A stretch of 64,000 nt of DNA from Spirochaetia bacterium (GTDB lineage: Bacteria; Spirochaetota; UBA4802; UBA5550): NCBI GenBank assembly GCA_009885955.1, contig VFJS01000049.1, positions 1 to 64,000 on the forward strand, read 5' to 3'. Positions within the stretch are counted from its first letter, which is position 1, and the number at the start of each line of letters is the position of its first letter. Position numbers and translations under genes: made by a program. Of this stretch, positions 1 through 8,388 are shown piece after piece. The notes below the pieces were generated by a model. That model did no database searches. It was not told the DNA's origin and worked only from the letters and a program-made list of their open reading frames with translations.

Positions 1-1256
1 CTATCTGTTATATCTATGAATGATCCCTCTAAAATCCCCTTATCCGGATACAGCTTAAGGGAAGTTACACAATAACGAAGTTCTCCTTTTTTAGTAAGCA
101 GCTTCCACTCATAATTTTTAACCTGTCCATCTCTTTTGAGAATTTTAACCAATTCCTCTCTTTCTTCAGGGTCTGCCCAGTTGATGGTGGTAGGTTTGCC
201 AATCAATTCATCACGTTCGTAGCCAATGACACTTAAAAACTTTTCATTCATATCCAAAAAACCCGTGCCATCAAGTTTTGTCCTGAATATGGCTACTTCA
301 GCATTGTTGAAGAGATTGCGGAATTTTTCTTCACTCACTCGCAATTCATTCTCAGTTTGTTGAAGATCCTGATTTGTGGCAATGAGCTCCTCATTTGTTG
401 CTTCCATTTCTTCCATGGCTGCATTCAGCTCTTCATTTGCTGCCTCAAATTCCTCATTTTTTCTTTTGATCTCATCCTCGGCCAGCTTACGTTCGGTGAT
501 GTCGGTATTAAAACCATACCAGGTGATACTGCCATCAGCCAATTTCTCCGGTGATGAATTAGAATAAATCCATTGAACCGGTCTGCCGGGTATTTGGACC
601 CTAAATTCACAGGTAAAGTATGTTAAATCTTTCGCAGAGCATTCAATGTCGCTGATTACCCTGGCTGTATCTTCGGGGTAAATTACCCTGCCAATCGGTG
701 AGAAGTCCTCAAGAACATCTTCCGGAGAACATCCAAAAATATTTTTGATGCCTACGGAGGCTATGGGAACAAAATATGATCCGTCAGGTCTCCTCGTAAA
801 TTGAAAGAGCAATCCGGGTACATGTGCTGCGACTTTGAAAAACTGGGCATCTTTGTCCATAATTTTCTTATTCGCATAAAAGAGCTTAAAAGCCATTTTT
901 ATGGATGCATCAAGAATTGTGCTTCCCGTATTTTTAACGACATATCCATAGGATGTAATTTTTTCAGTTTTTTCAACTACTACAGGTTCAGTGTGGCTCG
1001 ATAAAAAAACTACGGGGATATCATGGTTTCTTAAAATTATTTCAGCAGCCTGAGTACCATCTATACCTTTACCCAGGTCGATATCCATGAGAATAAGATT
1101 TATGATTGAATTTTTTTCTACTGTTTCCACAGCATTTTCACCAGAATGAGCAGTAATGACGTTATATCCAAAATTCTCAAGGGTCATTTTCCCCGACATG
1201 GCGATAATTTCATCATCTTCAACGAGGAGGATTGTTTTCTTTTTAATTGTCTTCAT
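1..1256 (-). CDS. Receiver + multi-PAS signalling protein, C-terminus beyond the window
   Basis: Two-component signalling protein of which the first 418 residues are visible. The frame is open to base 1, so the output domain (probably a histidine kinase) is not seen. It starts at the ATG read 1256-1254 (MKTIKKKTILLVEDDE). Residues about 5-125 are a CheY-like receiver with the acidic E13-D14-D15 cluster, phospho-acceptor Asp58 in LILMDIDLG and a switch Ser/Thr in FLSSHT. A PAS domain follows at about 145-255, ending in the PAC-like TDITERKLAEDE. A Glu-rich coiled coil lies at about 258-305 (repeated EELNAA/EEMEAT/EELIAT) and another PAS begins near 310. Receiver-first hybrid proteins of this type are common in Leptospira-like spirochaetes. 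No partner gene is visible next to it. The family call is firm; ligand and output are unknown. Confidence 0.85.
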   Translation of the reverse strand, partial: MKTIKKKTILLVEDDEIIAMSGKMTLENFGYNVITAHSGENAVETVEKNSIINLILMDIDLGKGIDGTQAAEIILRNHDIPVVFLSSHTEPVVVEKTEKITSYGYVVKNTGSTILDASIKMAFKLFYANKKIMDKDAQFFKVAAHVPGLLFQFTRRPDGSYFVPIASVGIKNIFGCSPEDVLEDFSPIGRVIYPEDTARVISDIECSAKDLTYFTCEFRVQIPGRPVQWIYSNSSPEKLADGSITWYGFNTDITERKLAEDEIKRKNEEFEAANEELNAAMEEMEATNEELIATNQDLQQTENELRVSEEKFRNLFNNAEVAIFRTKLDGTGFLDMNEKFLSVIGYERDELIGKPTTINWADPEEREELVKILKRDGQVKNYEWKLLTKKGELRYCVTSLKLYPDKGILEGSFIDITD

Positions 1257-1740
1257 GATTCATAACCATATTCCAGGGACAACATTCAATTTACGACTTT
1301 GTGCATAAAATACCGGTATAAAGGGGCGTACTCTATTTTTATAAGATACTTACTATTTTAAATAACTACAAACAATATAACAAATAAATAAAAAAAAATA
1401 ATATACTGTCTCCTGCGTCAACATATCCAATTTTCTTTTAAAGGGCTGGCCGGGGTATTACACGGGCACATTGGAAGATCCGTAAATAAATGAAAAAACT
1501 GATCCCGGAAATTTTTAAAAAACAGAAAGTATTTCATAAAACCCTATTCAAAAGACAAAATATAGGTCATCAGAATCTGCATGTTCATGACAAATAAGCA
1601 GATCTATGCACTCTGCCTTAAATTTTTCTTTTACATTAAAATGTAAAAAATTTATAACTGTTTTAAGATAAATATATATGTGAGGGATTTGAGAAAAAAT
1701 GACAAAAAAAATTTAATTGAATAACATTTTTAAGGAGGTG
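1257..1740. other. Intergenic region, AT-rich, carrying repeat copy 1
   Basis: No convincing gene. The left part is presumably the leader and promoter of the receiver/PAS gene, but I see no clean -35/-10 pair. The right part holds the dispersed repeat listed separately at 1441-1630. A purine-rich AAGGAGGTG near 1732 points rightward but has no ORF behind it. Confidence 0.6.
1441..1630 (+). repeat. Dispersed intergenic repeat, copy 1
   Basis: About 190 bp that align by eye without large gaps to 4250-4437, at roughly three-quarters identity. Shared landmarks are GGGGTATTACA, AATAAATGA, AACCCTATTCAA, TTCATGACAAATAAGCA and GCACTCT..CTTAAA. It contains no ORF or obvious terminal inverted repeats. 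Copies 1 and 2 are in direct orientation and bracket the AbiE/TPR segment. A shorter third copy lies just before the Phd/PIN pair. Confidence 0.8.
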
Positions 1741-2558
1741 CTACTCTGATTCAATTTTTTTAATGAATTCTTCAATTTTTAAAATTACCTCGATGACTTC
1801 GGATTTTTTTGGAAGCGTATTATCCCAAATAAAATCTTTAAGAACGTTTTTGTATGTTGGCTCCAGACTTTTCCAAAGTGTTTGAAAATCATCAAAAAGA
1901 TGTGCTGCTGATAATGGCTTCTCAAGCCATACTCCCGCAAAAGTTGAATTCTTTTTATCATCATTTAACGCTATTTTAAAAATATTAATTGAATCCTCAA
2001 AATTTAATATTGATCTGTTATTCTGGAAAATTTTAACAATGTCATAGAAATGCCTGATTTTCAATTTCAACGCATCAGAACCATTGTAGGATAATCTTAT
2101 AATTGATAGAATTTTCTCAAAAAAAGTACGCTCAATTGAAAGAACATTTAACTCAAAAGGATTTAATTCATAATGACTTACAAGGTTAATTCTATCTGTA
2201 ATCATAAAGAATTGAGCTATTATGGATGATCGGGATATGGAATTAAACCATGAGTAATCACTTTTTCAACATCCTTCATCAAAGCTTTCCTTTTTGAATC
2301 ACCAAGTTTTACATTTTCTATTATTGCCAGGTCTATATCCTCTGAAAAACGCTCAATACATTTATGAACCTTTGACAGAGAAGTTCCTCCTTTAAATACG
2401 ACTTGATCGATATATGATGATTTAGAAAGATTATTCAATACATACGTAACCCAATAATCCTTTTCAATAAATACTTCACGAATTTTAAAAAAATAAGATG
2501 CTGCTGAAACGGCATCTTTAAACTCGCTGGATAAATGAAGATTCATTTTATTCTCCAC
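1741..2558 (-). pseudogene. AbiEii-type nucleotidyltransferase toxin, broken by an internal deletion
   Basis: AbiEii toxins are nucleotidyltransferases of the abortive-infection AbiE (type IV-like) toxin-antitoxin systems. The N-terminal part (2558-2220, 112 aa) keeps the catalytic signature, GGTS followed by SEDIDLAI. It stops just after PYPDHP, where the family normally continues with a Lys/Arg-rich strand. The C-terminal part (2205-1741, 154 aa) has the family's HYELNPFELNVLSIERTFFEKIL block but lies in another frame. About 50 residues of the usual middle seem to be missing at the junction near 2206-2223. I read this as a deletion that also shifted the frame, so the toxin is probably dead. 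The start overlaps the antitoxin gene by 16 bases, as expected for an abiE operon. A sequencing error could explain the shift but not the missing segment. Confidence 0.75.
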
Positions 2559-3262
2559 TTAGATTTATTAGGTAAAACCTTATTTGAAATACCTAAACGG
2601 AAGGTCGATAATGGATTAAGCGATTTATAAAACTTCACAACAGAAATATTTTCAGAAATTAACTCAAATACCGCTCCTATTACTGCTCTAACAGCAGGAT
2701 TATAATCAAGTGCATATTCAAGTAACGCCTTTTTTCTGCGAATGCTCATAGATTTGATTTTTGCAATAATAATTGTTAAAGCATCATCCGGGGTTGAATC
2801 AGGGATTCTGTTTATATATCTGACAGCATCAAGAATTTGAAGAATTTCAACATTCTCCGGTTTAATATTTACATTTGATTTACGAAATTTAATTTTTAAA
2901 CCTGCAATTTCCTTTGAAGGGCGAAAATCAAAAACGGCAATTTCAATTGTGTTAGAAATTTGAGATGTGAGGCCAAGTGAATTAAACGCTCCAACCCCGC
3001 TCAAATAACCTTTACTGGAATCAAGTATTGTATTTATTATTTCATTATCCGATGGCTTTAGAACTCCAAAAGTTGTTCTTCTTGGTTTGAAATACTTACC
3101 CTTCTCTAAACGATTTAAAACTCCTTTCTGGGCAAGACGGCTCAGCTCTTTAGCCATTGCCATGCGTTTATCCATAGGAACTTTGAAATTCTTCATTTGG
3201 ATTATCTGGCCAGTTTCAGTTTTTTCGATCTGAGTCCGTATGTAGTTTGATATATTTAACAT
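2543..3262 (-). CDS. abiEi: AbiEi-family antitoxin (DUF6088-like)
   Basis: Antitoxin of the AbiE pair, expected to repress its own promoter and neutralise the nucleotidyltransferase toxin. It has 239 aa. Residues about 1-65 form the winged-helix N-terminus typical of the DUF6088/AbiEi family (ISNYIRTQIEKTETGQII, then LSRLAQKGVLNRLEKGKYF). The rest is the variable C-terminal domain. The ATG at 3262 matches the usual family N-terminus. It lies only about six bases after a good -10 element, with no Shine-Dalgarno in front, which suggests a leaderless mRNA. It overlaps the broken toxin gene by 16 bases. The gene looks intact, so it may survive as an orphan antitoxin. Confidence 0.85.
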   Translation of the reverse strand: MLNISNYIRTQIEKTETGQIIQMKNFKVPMDKRMAMAKELSRLAQKGVLNRLEKGKYFKPRRTTFGVLKPSDNEIINTILDSSKGYLSGVGAFNSLGLTSQISNTIEIAVFDFRPSKEIAGLKIKFRKSNVNIKPENVEILQILDAVRYINRIPDSTPDDALTIIIAKIKSMSIRRKKALLEYALDYNPAVRAVIGAVFELISENISVVKFYKSLNPLSTFRLGISNKVLPNKSKWRIK

Positions 3263-3268
3263 GATTTC

Positions 3269-3297
3269 AAGATAATGAATTTTAATAATTACGTCAA
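3269..3297 (-). promoter_or_regulatory. Sigma-70-like promoter of the abiE operon
   Basis: On the minus strand TTGACG (3297-3292) is followed by a 17-bp spacer and TATCTT (3274-3269). Transcription would start about seven bases downstream, at or next to the abiEi ATG at 3262. This implies a leaderless message. Confidence 0.6.
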
Positions 3298-3389
3298 GTA
3301 ATATATATATTTATATTGACATATTTTAGAATAAAAAAACATTAAAAAGCAGAAAGTTGTATTAATAATTTCTCCATTCCAACCAGCCC

Positions 3390-3983
3390 TTAACCTATTT
3401 CTATACGTTTCATAGCAAATAGCTCATCAACCAATTTACTTCTTTTGGGACCGACAGGTTCTGTTTCAAGCTTTTTCCCAAGATCGTTAAATTTGATAAG
3501 AAGTTCCTGCGTTTTTTCACTGTAAAATGATTCTTTTATCCAGATTTTAGCTTCTCCATCCCAGAGATTATATATTTCATCCGGAATCCAATCCGACCAT
3601 TCTTTTGTTGGAACATTAGAACCTGGTTTATATGGCAACACATAATCAATGCCGATAAGTCTTGCAATAACATACGGGTTCTTAAAAAGTGTCTGCAGAA
3701 ATTTACTATAGGCCTTTTTTAGGTCGCCTGATTTATAAAGTGCAAGTGTCCAGCTGAGATATTGACCCGGTTCCCCTCCATCATCTTGAAAAGCTTTTTT
3801 AAACCACTTATAATATTGTAAGGCTCCTTCAATATCTCCAGCAAGCATATAGTAGGATCCAATTAAATACCGAATACCTCCACCATCATGATATCCGCCA
3901 AATTTTCGTTTTTCGGATTGAAGATACTTTTCATATTTTTCTATATGTTTTTTTATTGTCTCAGTTCTTTTAGGAATTTTCAA
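3390..3983 (-). CDS. Tetratricopeptide-repeat protein of unknown function
   Basis: A 197-aa soluble protein without signal peptide or membrane segment. The middle (residues about 35-110) shows helical-repeat patterns of TPR type: YLIGSYYMLAGDIEGALQYY and YLSWTLALYKSGDLKKAYSKF. The C-terminal third is charged and ends in a helix (KRSKLVDELFAMKR). It follows the same strand as abiE but has its own 130-base upstream gap. It sits inside the segment bracketed by the dispersed repeat copies. TPR proteins are scaffolds; no partner can be named from this sequence. Confidence 0.6.
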   Translation of the reverse strand: MKIPKRTETIKKHIEKYEKYLQSEKRKFGGYHDGGGIRYLIGSYYMLAGDIEGALQYYKWFKKAFQDDGGEPGQYLSWTLALYKSGDLKKAYSKFLQTLFKNPYVIARLIGIDYVLPYKPGSNVPTKEWSDWIPDEIYNLWDGEAKIWIKESFYSEKTQELLIKFNDLGKKLETEPVGPKRSKLVDELFAMKRIEIG

Positions 3984-4767
3984 GGTTATATTTTATCCAT
4001 TTCTTTTTATTTTTTCTTTTTTATCTTTTTAGGAAAATGCATCAAATAAACAAAAAGTTTTTCATAACTCCCTGCTATTTATAAAACAGTTTAAATTTTG
4101 CAATAGCAATTTTTTTAAAAAAGCTTATGCACAAAATTTAAATTTATTTTATCATTGAGCATAGTGAACTTAATGTCAACAAGTTTAACAATTGATAGAA
4201 AATAATTTATTTTTAAATACACTACTGGCGATAATAATTTCTCTAAAAGGACGGGCGGGGGTATTACATGGACACATAGGAGAATCCGCAAATAAATGAT
4301 AAAAACAGATCCCGTGAATCGTTAAAAAAATACAAAGTATTTAATACAACCCTATTCAAGAGACAGGGTAAAGGTTATCAGAAACAACACTTTCATGACA
4401 AATAAGCAAATCTTTGCACTCTACCTTAAAATTTATTGCTCCATCTTTCATGTTCAGGGGTGTAACATCTCCCCCCCGGTCCCCGGGGGCAGAAAGAACG
4501 CATATCATGAAATTTTCACCTTATTTCTATTGATTTTTTTGGATTAATTAGCTATACTTGTCTTAATTTCAATAATAACTTTTCATATTTTAAAAATGGG
4601 AATTATGAATTTCGGAAAAAAATCAAAAGAATTAAGGGTTAAAAAAGTTAAATCAGACTAAACTTGTTGAATTTTCCGGATTGCATTTTACACTAATCGG
4701 AAGATTTGAAAAAGCCAAAACAATGCTTTCGCCAGACGTATTAAAAAAATTAATAAAGAGGAAATCT
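3984..4767. other. Long AT-rich intergenic region with repeat copy 2
   Basis: No supported gene. It contains the leader of the TPR gene, the dispersed repeat copy at 4250-4437, and a GC-rich near-palindrome around 4470-4495 (CCCCCGGTCCCCGGGGG). The last 100 bases are AT-rich and presumably carry the hicBA promoter, which I cannot place with confidence. Confidence 0.6.
4250..4437 (+). repeat. Dispersed intergenic repeat, copy 2
   Basis: Direct-orientation partner of 1441-1630, sharing the same landmarks in the same order (GGGGTATTACA, AATAAATGATAAAAACAG, AACCCTATTCAAGA, TTCATGACAAATAAGCAA, GCACTCTACCTTAAA). It lies between the TPR gene and hicBA. Confidence 0.8.
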
Positions 4768-4983
4768 ATGAAATTCAATATAATTCTCGAGCCAGCGGAA
4801 GAAGGCGGCTTCAACGTCACCATACCCGCCCTCGATGGATGCTATACTCAGGGTGAAACTGAAAATGAAGCCATTGAAAACGCCAGGGAGGCGATCCTCT
4901 GCTATCTTGAAGGGCTTGAAAAAGTTAACCAGATAAAATCAACGCCCAGGGCCATAATGAAAGAAGTTGAGATCAATCTTTGA
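4768..4983 (+). CDS. hicB: HicB-family antitoxin
   Basis: Antitoxin of a HicBA (type II) pair; HicB binds and inhibits the HicA mRNA-interferase and usually autoregulates. The chosen start, ATG 4768, gives 71 aa and has GAGGA five bases upstream. The protein has the partial RNase-H-like HicB fold: [20 protein letters not shown], then [22 protein letters not shown] longer frame begins at 4681, but those residues do not belong to the family. The stop overlaps the start of hicA. The order hicB-hicA is the reverse of the commonest order but is known. There is no C-terminal DNA-binding domain, so any autoregulation must work another way. Confidence 0.9.
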   Translation: MKFNIILEPAEEGGFNVTIPALDGCYTQGETENEAIENAREAILCYLEGLEKVNQIKSTPRAIMKEVEINL

Positions 4984-5195
4984 GCAAAACCTTCTCAGGA
5001 AACCAGATTGTAAAGGCCCTGCGGAGAATTGGGTATGTCATTGACCATCAGCGGGGTAGCCATATATTCATGCACAACCTGGATAAAAATATTTCCATTA
5101 TCGTTCCCCAGCATAAGGAAATAAAAAAGGGCACGTTAAACAGTATCATCAAAAAATCCGGCATCACTATTGATGATTTGAAAAAACTTATCTGA
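4980..5195 (+). CDS. hicA: HicA-family toxin
   Basis: Small dsRBD-fold mRNA interferase of 71 aa. The catalytic histidine region is present (RGSHIFMH), as is the conserved C-terminal block ([20 protein letters not shown]). Translation appears to begin at TTG 4980, which overlaps the hicB stop by four bases, so hicA is probably translationally coupled to its antitoxin. Full length for the family, no visible damage. I expect an active HicA. Confidence 0.9.
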   Translation: MSKTFSGNQIVKALRRIGYVIDHQRGSHIFMHNLDKNISIIVPQHKEIKKGTLNSIIKKSGITIDDLKKLI

Positions 5196-5283
5196 CCCAT
5201 AACTCTCCATGTAACATCCCAAACAATTTCCCCAGAAAATCATTGCTTTACATTTAAAAACAGATTTCATAAAATTGATATCG

Positions 5284-7572
5284 ATGGAAAAATTAATTCT
5301 CAAAAGCTGCGAAATACGAATAACAGGCATTGTCCAGGGCGTGGGTTTCCGGCCCTTCATCTACAAGCTGGCGCTTACCCACGGCATCAGCGGGTGGGTG
5401 CTGAATGACACTGCAGGCGTACTCATCAGGGCCGAAGGGAACCGGGACCGGGTTGATGCTTTTATAAGCGGCATTAAATCAGGAAAACCCGAAATAGCCG
5501 CCATCGACGATATCGTCATTACCCCGGGGAAATTTTCAGGCATTGCCGGATTTGAGATAGAGGAGAGCCGCCTCTCCCAGGAAAGGTCCGCCTTTATCCC
5601 CCCCGATATCGCCCTGTGTCCCGATTGCCTCCGAGAATTTTTTTCACCCGACGACCGTCGCCACCTCTACCCCTTCATCACCTGCATCAACTGCGGGCCA
5701 AGGTTCAGCATCATCAGGGACGTCCCCTACGACAGGGCGAGGACATCCATGGATACATTCGGGATGTGCGATAAATGCGGATCGGAATACACCGGCCCCA
5801 TGGACCGCCGCTTCCATGCCCAGCCGATTGCCTGCAGGGAATGCGGGCCCCGCCTCTCCCTCTATGACAGCAGAAGAAACCTTGTTGCCGATGACGGCCC
5901 GGGCACCATTGCGGCAATGACAAAAGACCTCCTGTATGCCGGCAGCATCGTTGCCATCAAGGGGATAGGCGGGTACCACCTGGCCGCCAATGCCATGGAT
6001 GACGATGCGGTAAAGAGGCTGAGGCAGCTGAAAGGCCGGCCATTCAAGCCCTTTGCACTCATGGCCGGAGATATTAATTTCATGAAAACATTTCTCCACA
6101 TTTCAGAGCGGGAATCGGGCCTTCTCCTTTCCATGGAGAGGCCCGTTGTCCTGCTTAAGGAAAAGGCGCCTCTCGTCAGCAGGCTCATCTCCCCGGGCCT
6201 CACCTATACCGGTGTTATGCTCCCCTATACACCGTTTCAGCACCACCTCTTTTCCATGGATCGGGAGATGGTCCTCATCATGACCAGCGGCAACATCTCC
6301 GAGGAGCCCATCGCTTATGACGATGACGATGCCTTTGCCAGGCTCGGCGGAATTGCCGGTTACTTCGTCACCTATAACAGGGAGATCGTTGCCCATTCCG
6401 ACGACAGCGTCATGTTTGTCGAAGACAGCGAGCCCTATTTCATCAGGAGGTCCCGGGGCTTTGTCCCGGTGCCCTTCAGATCGGTGAAACCGGGCAGGCA
6501 CCTCCTTGCCATGGGCGGCGACCTGAAAAACTGCTTCGCCCTGTCCAAGGAGGACATCATCATTGTCAGCCAGCACCTGGGAGACCTTGCTACGCCGTCG
6601 GGCTACGGGCTGTTCAGGAATGTGCTGAACCATTACCGGAGGATCTTCGACTTCTCACCGGAAGCGGTAATCGCCGACTTGCACCCGGGCTACTTCACGG
6701 GAAAAATCGCAGCGGACTTCGAACAGGCGGGGCTCACCCGGTTCAATGTGCAGCACCACCATGCCCATATCGCCTCGGTGATGGAGGAGCATGGACTGGA
6801 TGAAAATATCATCGGCATCGCCTTTGACGGCACGGGATACGGGACCGACGGCACCCTCTGGGGGAGCGAATTCCTCGTCTGCGGCAGGAGGGACTTTATC
6901 CGCGCAGGGCATTTCACAAACTTCCCCCTCCCCGGCGGTGAGAGGGCAATCCACAGCGTATGGAAAATCGGCCTCTCCCTTCTCCATGACGCCTACGGCA
7001 GGGATATACCTCTGATGCGGGGGGAGGATGATAAAACCGCTCCCGTCATGGACCTCATCGAAAAAAAAATACATTCACCCCTCACCTGCAGCATCGGCAG
7101 GATCTTCGACGGCGTCTCGGCCATCCTGGGGATTTCCCGCGAGATAAGCTCCGAGGCCGAAGCTGCCATGCTGCTGGAGGAAGCCGCCCTCAGGGCGGCG
7201 ACCGAATATAAGTCGCCCTTCATCATTAATTTCACCGATGGCGAAACGTTTCATATCAGCACCAGCTCCCTCATAAGGTACATCGCAGATCTCATGATGA
7301 AAAAAATTCCCTTTGATGAGATTGCCCTTCACTTCCATAGATCAATAGCAGGGACAGCAGTAGCGGTTGCTGAAAAACTGAGGGAGCGTTTTTCCCTGAA
7401 TAAAATTGCTCTGAGCGGGGGCGTTTTTCAGAACAGGCTTTTATTGAGAATGGTTATGGGAGGATTGAAGGAAAAAAAATTTGAAGTCTTTGTCAACCGG
7501 AAGGTTCCGTCAAATGACGGTTCCATAGCGCTGGGCCAGATTGCCATTGGAAAGGAGCTGATAAATACATAG
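5284..7572 (+). CDS. hypF: Carbamoyltransferase HypF, [NiFe]-hydrogenase maturation
   Basis: HypF makes the carbamoyl adenylate and transfers it to HypE, the source of the cyanide ligands of the [NiFe] centre. The protein is full length, about 762 aa. Residues 1-90 are the acylphosphatase domain (GIVQGVGFRPFIYKLA). Residues 100-190 carry zinc-finger cysteine pairs (CPDC, CINC, CDKC, CREC). Residues 200-390 are the YrdC-like domain (KGIGGYHLAANA, LKGRPFKPFALM). The rest is the Kae1-like carbamoyltransferase domain (VQHHHAHIASVM, FDGTGYGTDGTLWG, LSGGVFQNRLLL). I start at ATG 5284; TTG 5275 in the same frame is possible. The other hyp genes are not in the window. Its clients are probably MvhA at 15587 and any other hydrogenase of the cell. 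Confidence 0.97.
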   Translation: MEKLILKSCEIRITGIVQGVGFRPFIYKLALTHGISGWVLNDTAGVLIRAEGNRDRVDAFISGIKSGKPEIAAIDDIVITPGKFSGIAGFEIEESRLSQERSAFIPPDIALCPDCLREFFSPDDRRHLYPFITCINCGPRFSIIRDVPYDRARTSMDTFGMCDKCGSEYTGPMDRRFHAQPIACRECGPRLSLYDSRRNLVADDGPGTIAAMTKDLLYAGSIVAIKGIGGYHLAANAMDDDAVKRLRQLKGRPFKPFALMAGDINFMKTFLHISERESGLLLSMERPVVLLKEKAPLVSRLISPGLTYTGVMLPYTPFQHHLFSMDREMVLIMTSGNISEEPIAYDDDDAFARLGGIAGYFVTYNREIVAHSDDSVMFVEDSEPYFIRRSRGFVPVPFRSVKPGRHLLAMGGDLKNCFALSKEDIIIVSQHLGDLATPSGYGLFRNVLNHYRRIFDFSPEAVIADLHPGYFTGKIAADFEQAGLTRFNVQHHHAHIASVMEEHGLDENIIGIAFDGTGYGTDGTLWGSEFLVCGRRDFIRAGHFTNFPLPGGERAIHSVWKIGLSLLHDAYGRDIPLMRGEDDKTAPVMDLIEKKIHSPLTCSIGRIFDGVSAILGISREISSEAEAAMLLEEAALRAATEYKSPFIINFTDGETFHISTSSLIRYIADLMMKKIPFDEIALHFHRSIAGTAVAVAEKLRERFSLNKIALSGGVFQNRLLLRMVMGGLKEKKFEVFVNRKVPSNDGSIALGQIAIGKELINT

Positions 7573-7640
7573 ATACATAGGATTTCCCCTGAATAAATGA
7601 TAAAGACAGGCCCCGGGAATCGATAAATTTATTAAATGCA
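7566..7640 (+). repeat. Dispersed intergenic repeat, partial copy 3
   Basis: Only the first part of the 190-bp repeat is recognisable (ACATAGGA, AATAAATGATAAAGACAG, CCCCGGGAATCGATAAA). It starts at the hypF stop codon and ends just before the Phd/PIN promoter. Orientation is the same as copies 1 and 2. Confidence 0.6.
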
Positions 7641-7650
7641 TAGAATTATG

Positions 7651-7699
7651 TTGACTTATGGTCTTCATATGACTATATTTGGTCATATGAAGACCATAA
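7651..7699 (+). promoter_or_regulatory. Promoter inside a perfect 18-bp inverted repeat (probable autoregulatory operator)
   Basis: TTGACT (7651-7656), a 17-bp spacer and TATATT (7674-7679) form a near-consensus sigma-70 promoter. A perfect 18-bp inverted repeat surrounds it: left arm TTATGGTCTTCATATGAC (7656-7673), 8-bp loop, right arm 7682-7699. The left arm covers the spacer, and the right arm contains the predicted transcription start and the antitoxin start codon at 7687. Antitoxin binding here would block RNA polymerase. The predicted transcript has almost no leader. Confidence 0.75.
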
Positions 7700-7929
7700 A
7701 TATCTCAACATTAAAAAGCAAGGCGAGCGAAACCTTGAGAAACGTCAGAAACGGGGAATCTTATATTGTCATGGACAGGGATATACCTGTTGCAGAAATC
7801 ATTCCATTTCATGAAAGAAAAAAACTGACTATTCATGCTTCAAAGACTAATCTGGTAATACCCCGGACGTCATTTGATTTTGTGAAAGATCCATTGGATT
7901 ATTTATTGGAAGATAGAAACAGAAAATGA
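7687..7929 (+). CDS. Phd/YefM-type antitoxin
   Basis: Antitoxin partner of the PIN-domain gene that follows, 80 aa. The N-terminal half has the Phd/YefM DNA-binding fold (INISTLKSKASETLRNVRNG, then YIVMDRDIPVAEIIPF). The C-terminal tail (residues about 55-80) should wrap the toxin. I choose ATG 7687 because it matches the usual family start and lies just after the -10. ATGs at 7636 and 7669 are upstream of the predicted transcript start. The stop overlaps the toxin ATG by four bases (ATGA), giving translational coupling. Autorepression is inferred from the perfect inverted repeat over the promoter. Confidence 0.85.
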   Translation: MKTINISTLKSKASETLRNVRNGESYIVMDRDIPVAEIIPFHERKKLTIHASKTNLVIPRTSFDFVKDPLDYLLEDRNRK

Positions 7930-8354
7930 CCGGTTATCTGGATTCCTCAGTTGTACTCAGATGGATTTTCAATCATGATTCGCAGTATAAAAAAATCAAA
8001 AAGTATTCAGAATTTATTGCAAGTGATATCCTGATAATCGAATGCAATAGAGTCCTCGAGAGATACAGGCTTGAAAGCCTTCTGAAAGACGATGAACTTA
8101 TAAAAGCGAAAAAAAACCTTTATGCTGTTATTAATGGAATAAATTTCATTGAACTGGATTCTTCCATAAAAAAAAGAGCCGCTGATTCATTTCCTACAAT
8201 TATTGGAACACTGGACAGTATTCATTTAAGTACCGCCTTGTTATATAAAGAGGAAAAAAAACTTAATACTCTTACGGTTATTTCACATGATAAACAATTA
8301 ATTAATTGTGCAGTCGCGATGGGATTTACTACCGACGGTCTTGATGTAAATTAA
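7926..8354 (+). CDS. PIN-domain RNase toxin (VapC-like)
   Basis: A 142-aa PIN-domain ribonuclease, toxin of the pair. The four acidic metal-binding positions are all present: Asp6 (YLDSS), Glu39 (IIECNR), Asp97 (GTLDSIHL) and Asp122 (ISHDKQL). VapC-type PIN toxins cut tRNA or rRNA and need Mg or Mn; the target here is unknown. It overlaps the antitoxin gene by four bases. No truncation is seen, so it is probably active. Confidence 0.88.
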   Translation: MTGYLDSSVVLRWIFNHDSQYKKIKKYSEFIASDILIIECNRVLERYRLESLLKDDELIKAKKNLYAVINGINFIELDSSIKKRAADSFPTIIGTLDSIHLSTALLYKEEKKLNTLTVISHDKQLINCAVAMGFTTDGLDVN

Positions 8355-8388
8355 TTGATTTAAAAAATTACTATTTAACCAGGGCCTA

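Noticed and set aside
1731..1741. AAGGAGGTG as a ribosome binding site on the plus strand
   Set aside because: No start codon with an open frame follows it; the region beyond is the AbiEii 3' end on the other strand.
4470..4495. GC-rich palindrome CCCCCGGTCCCCGGGGG
   Set aside because: Short and single; could be a repeat fragment or hairpin, but nothing nearby lets me assign a role.
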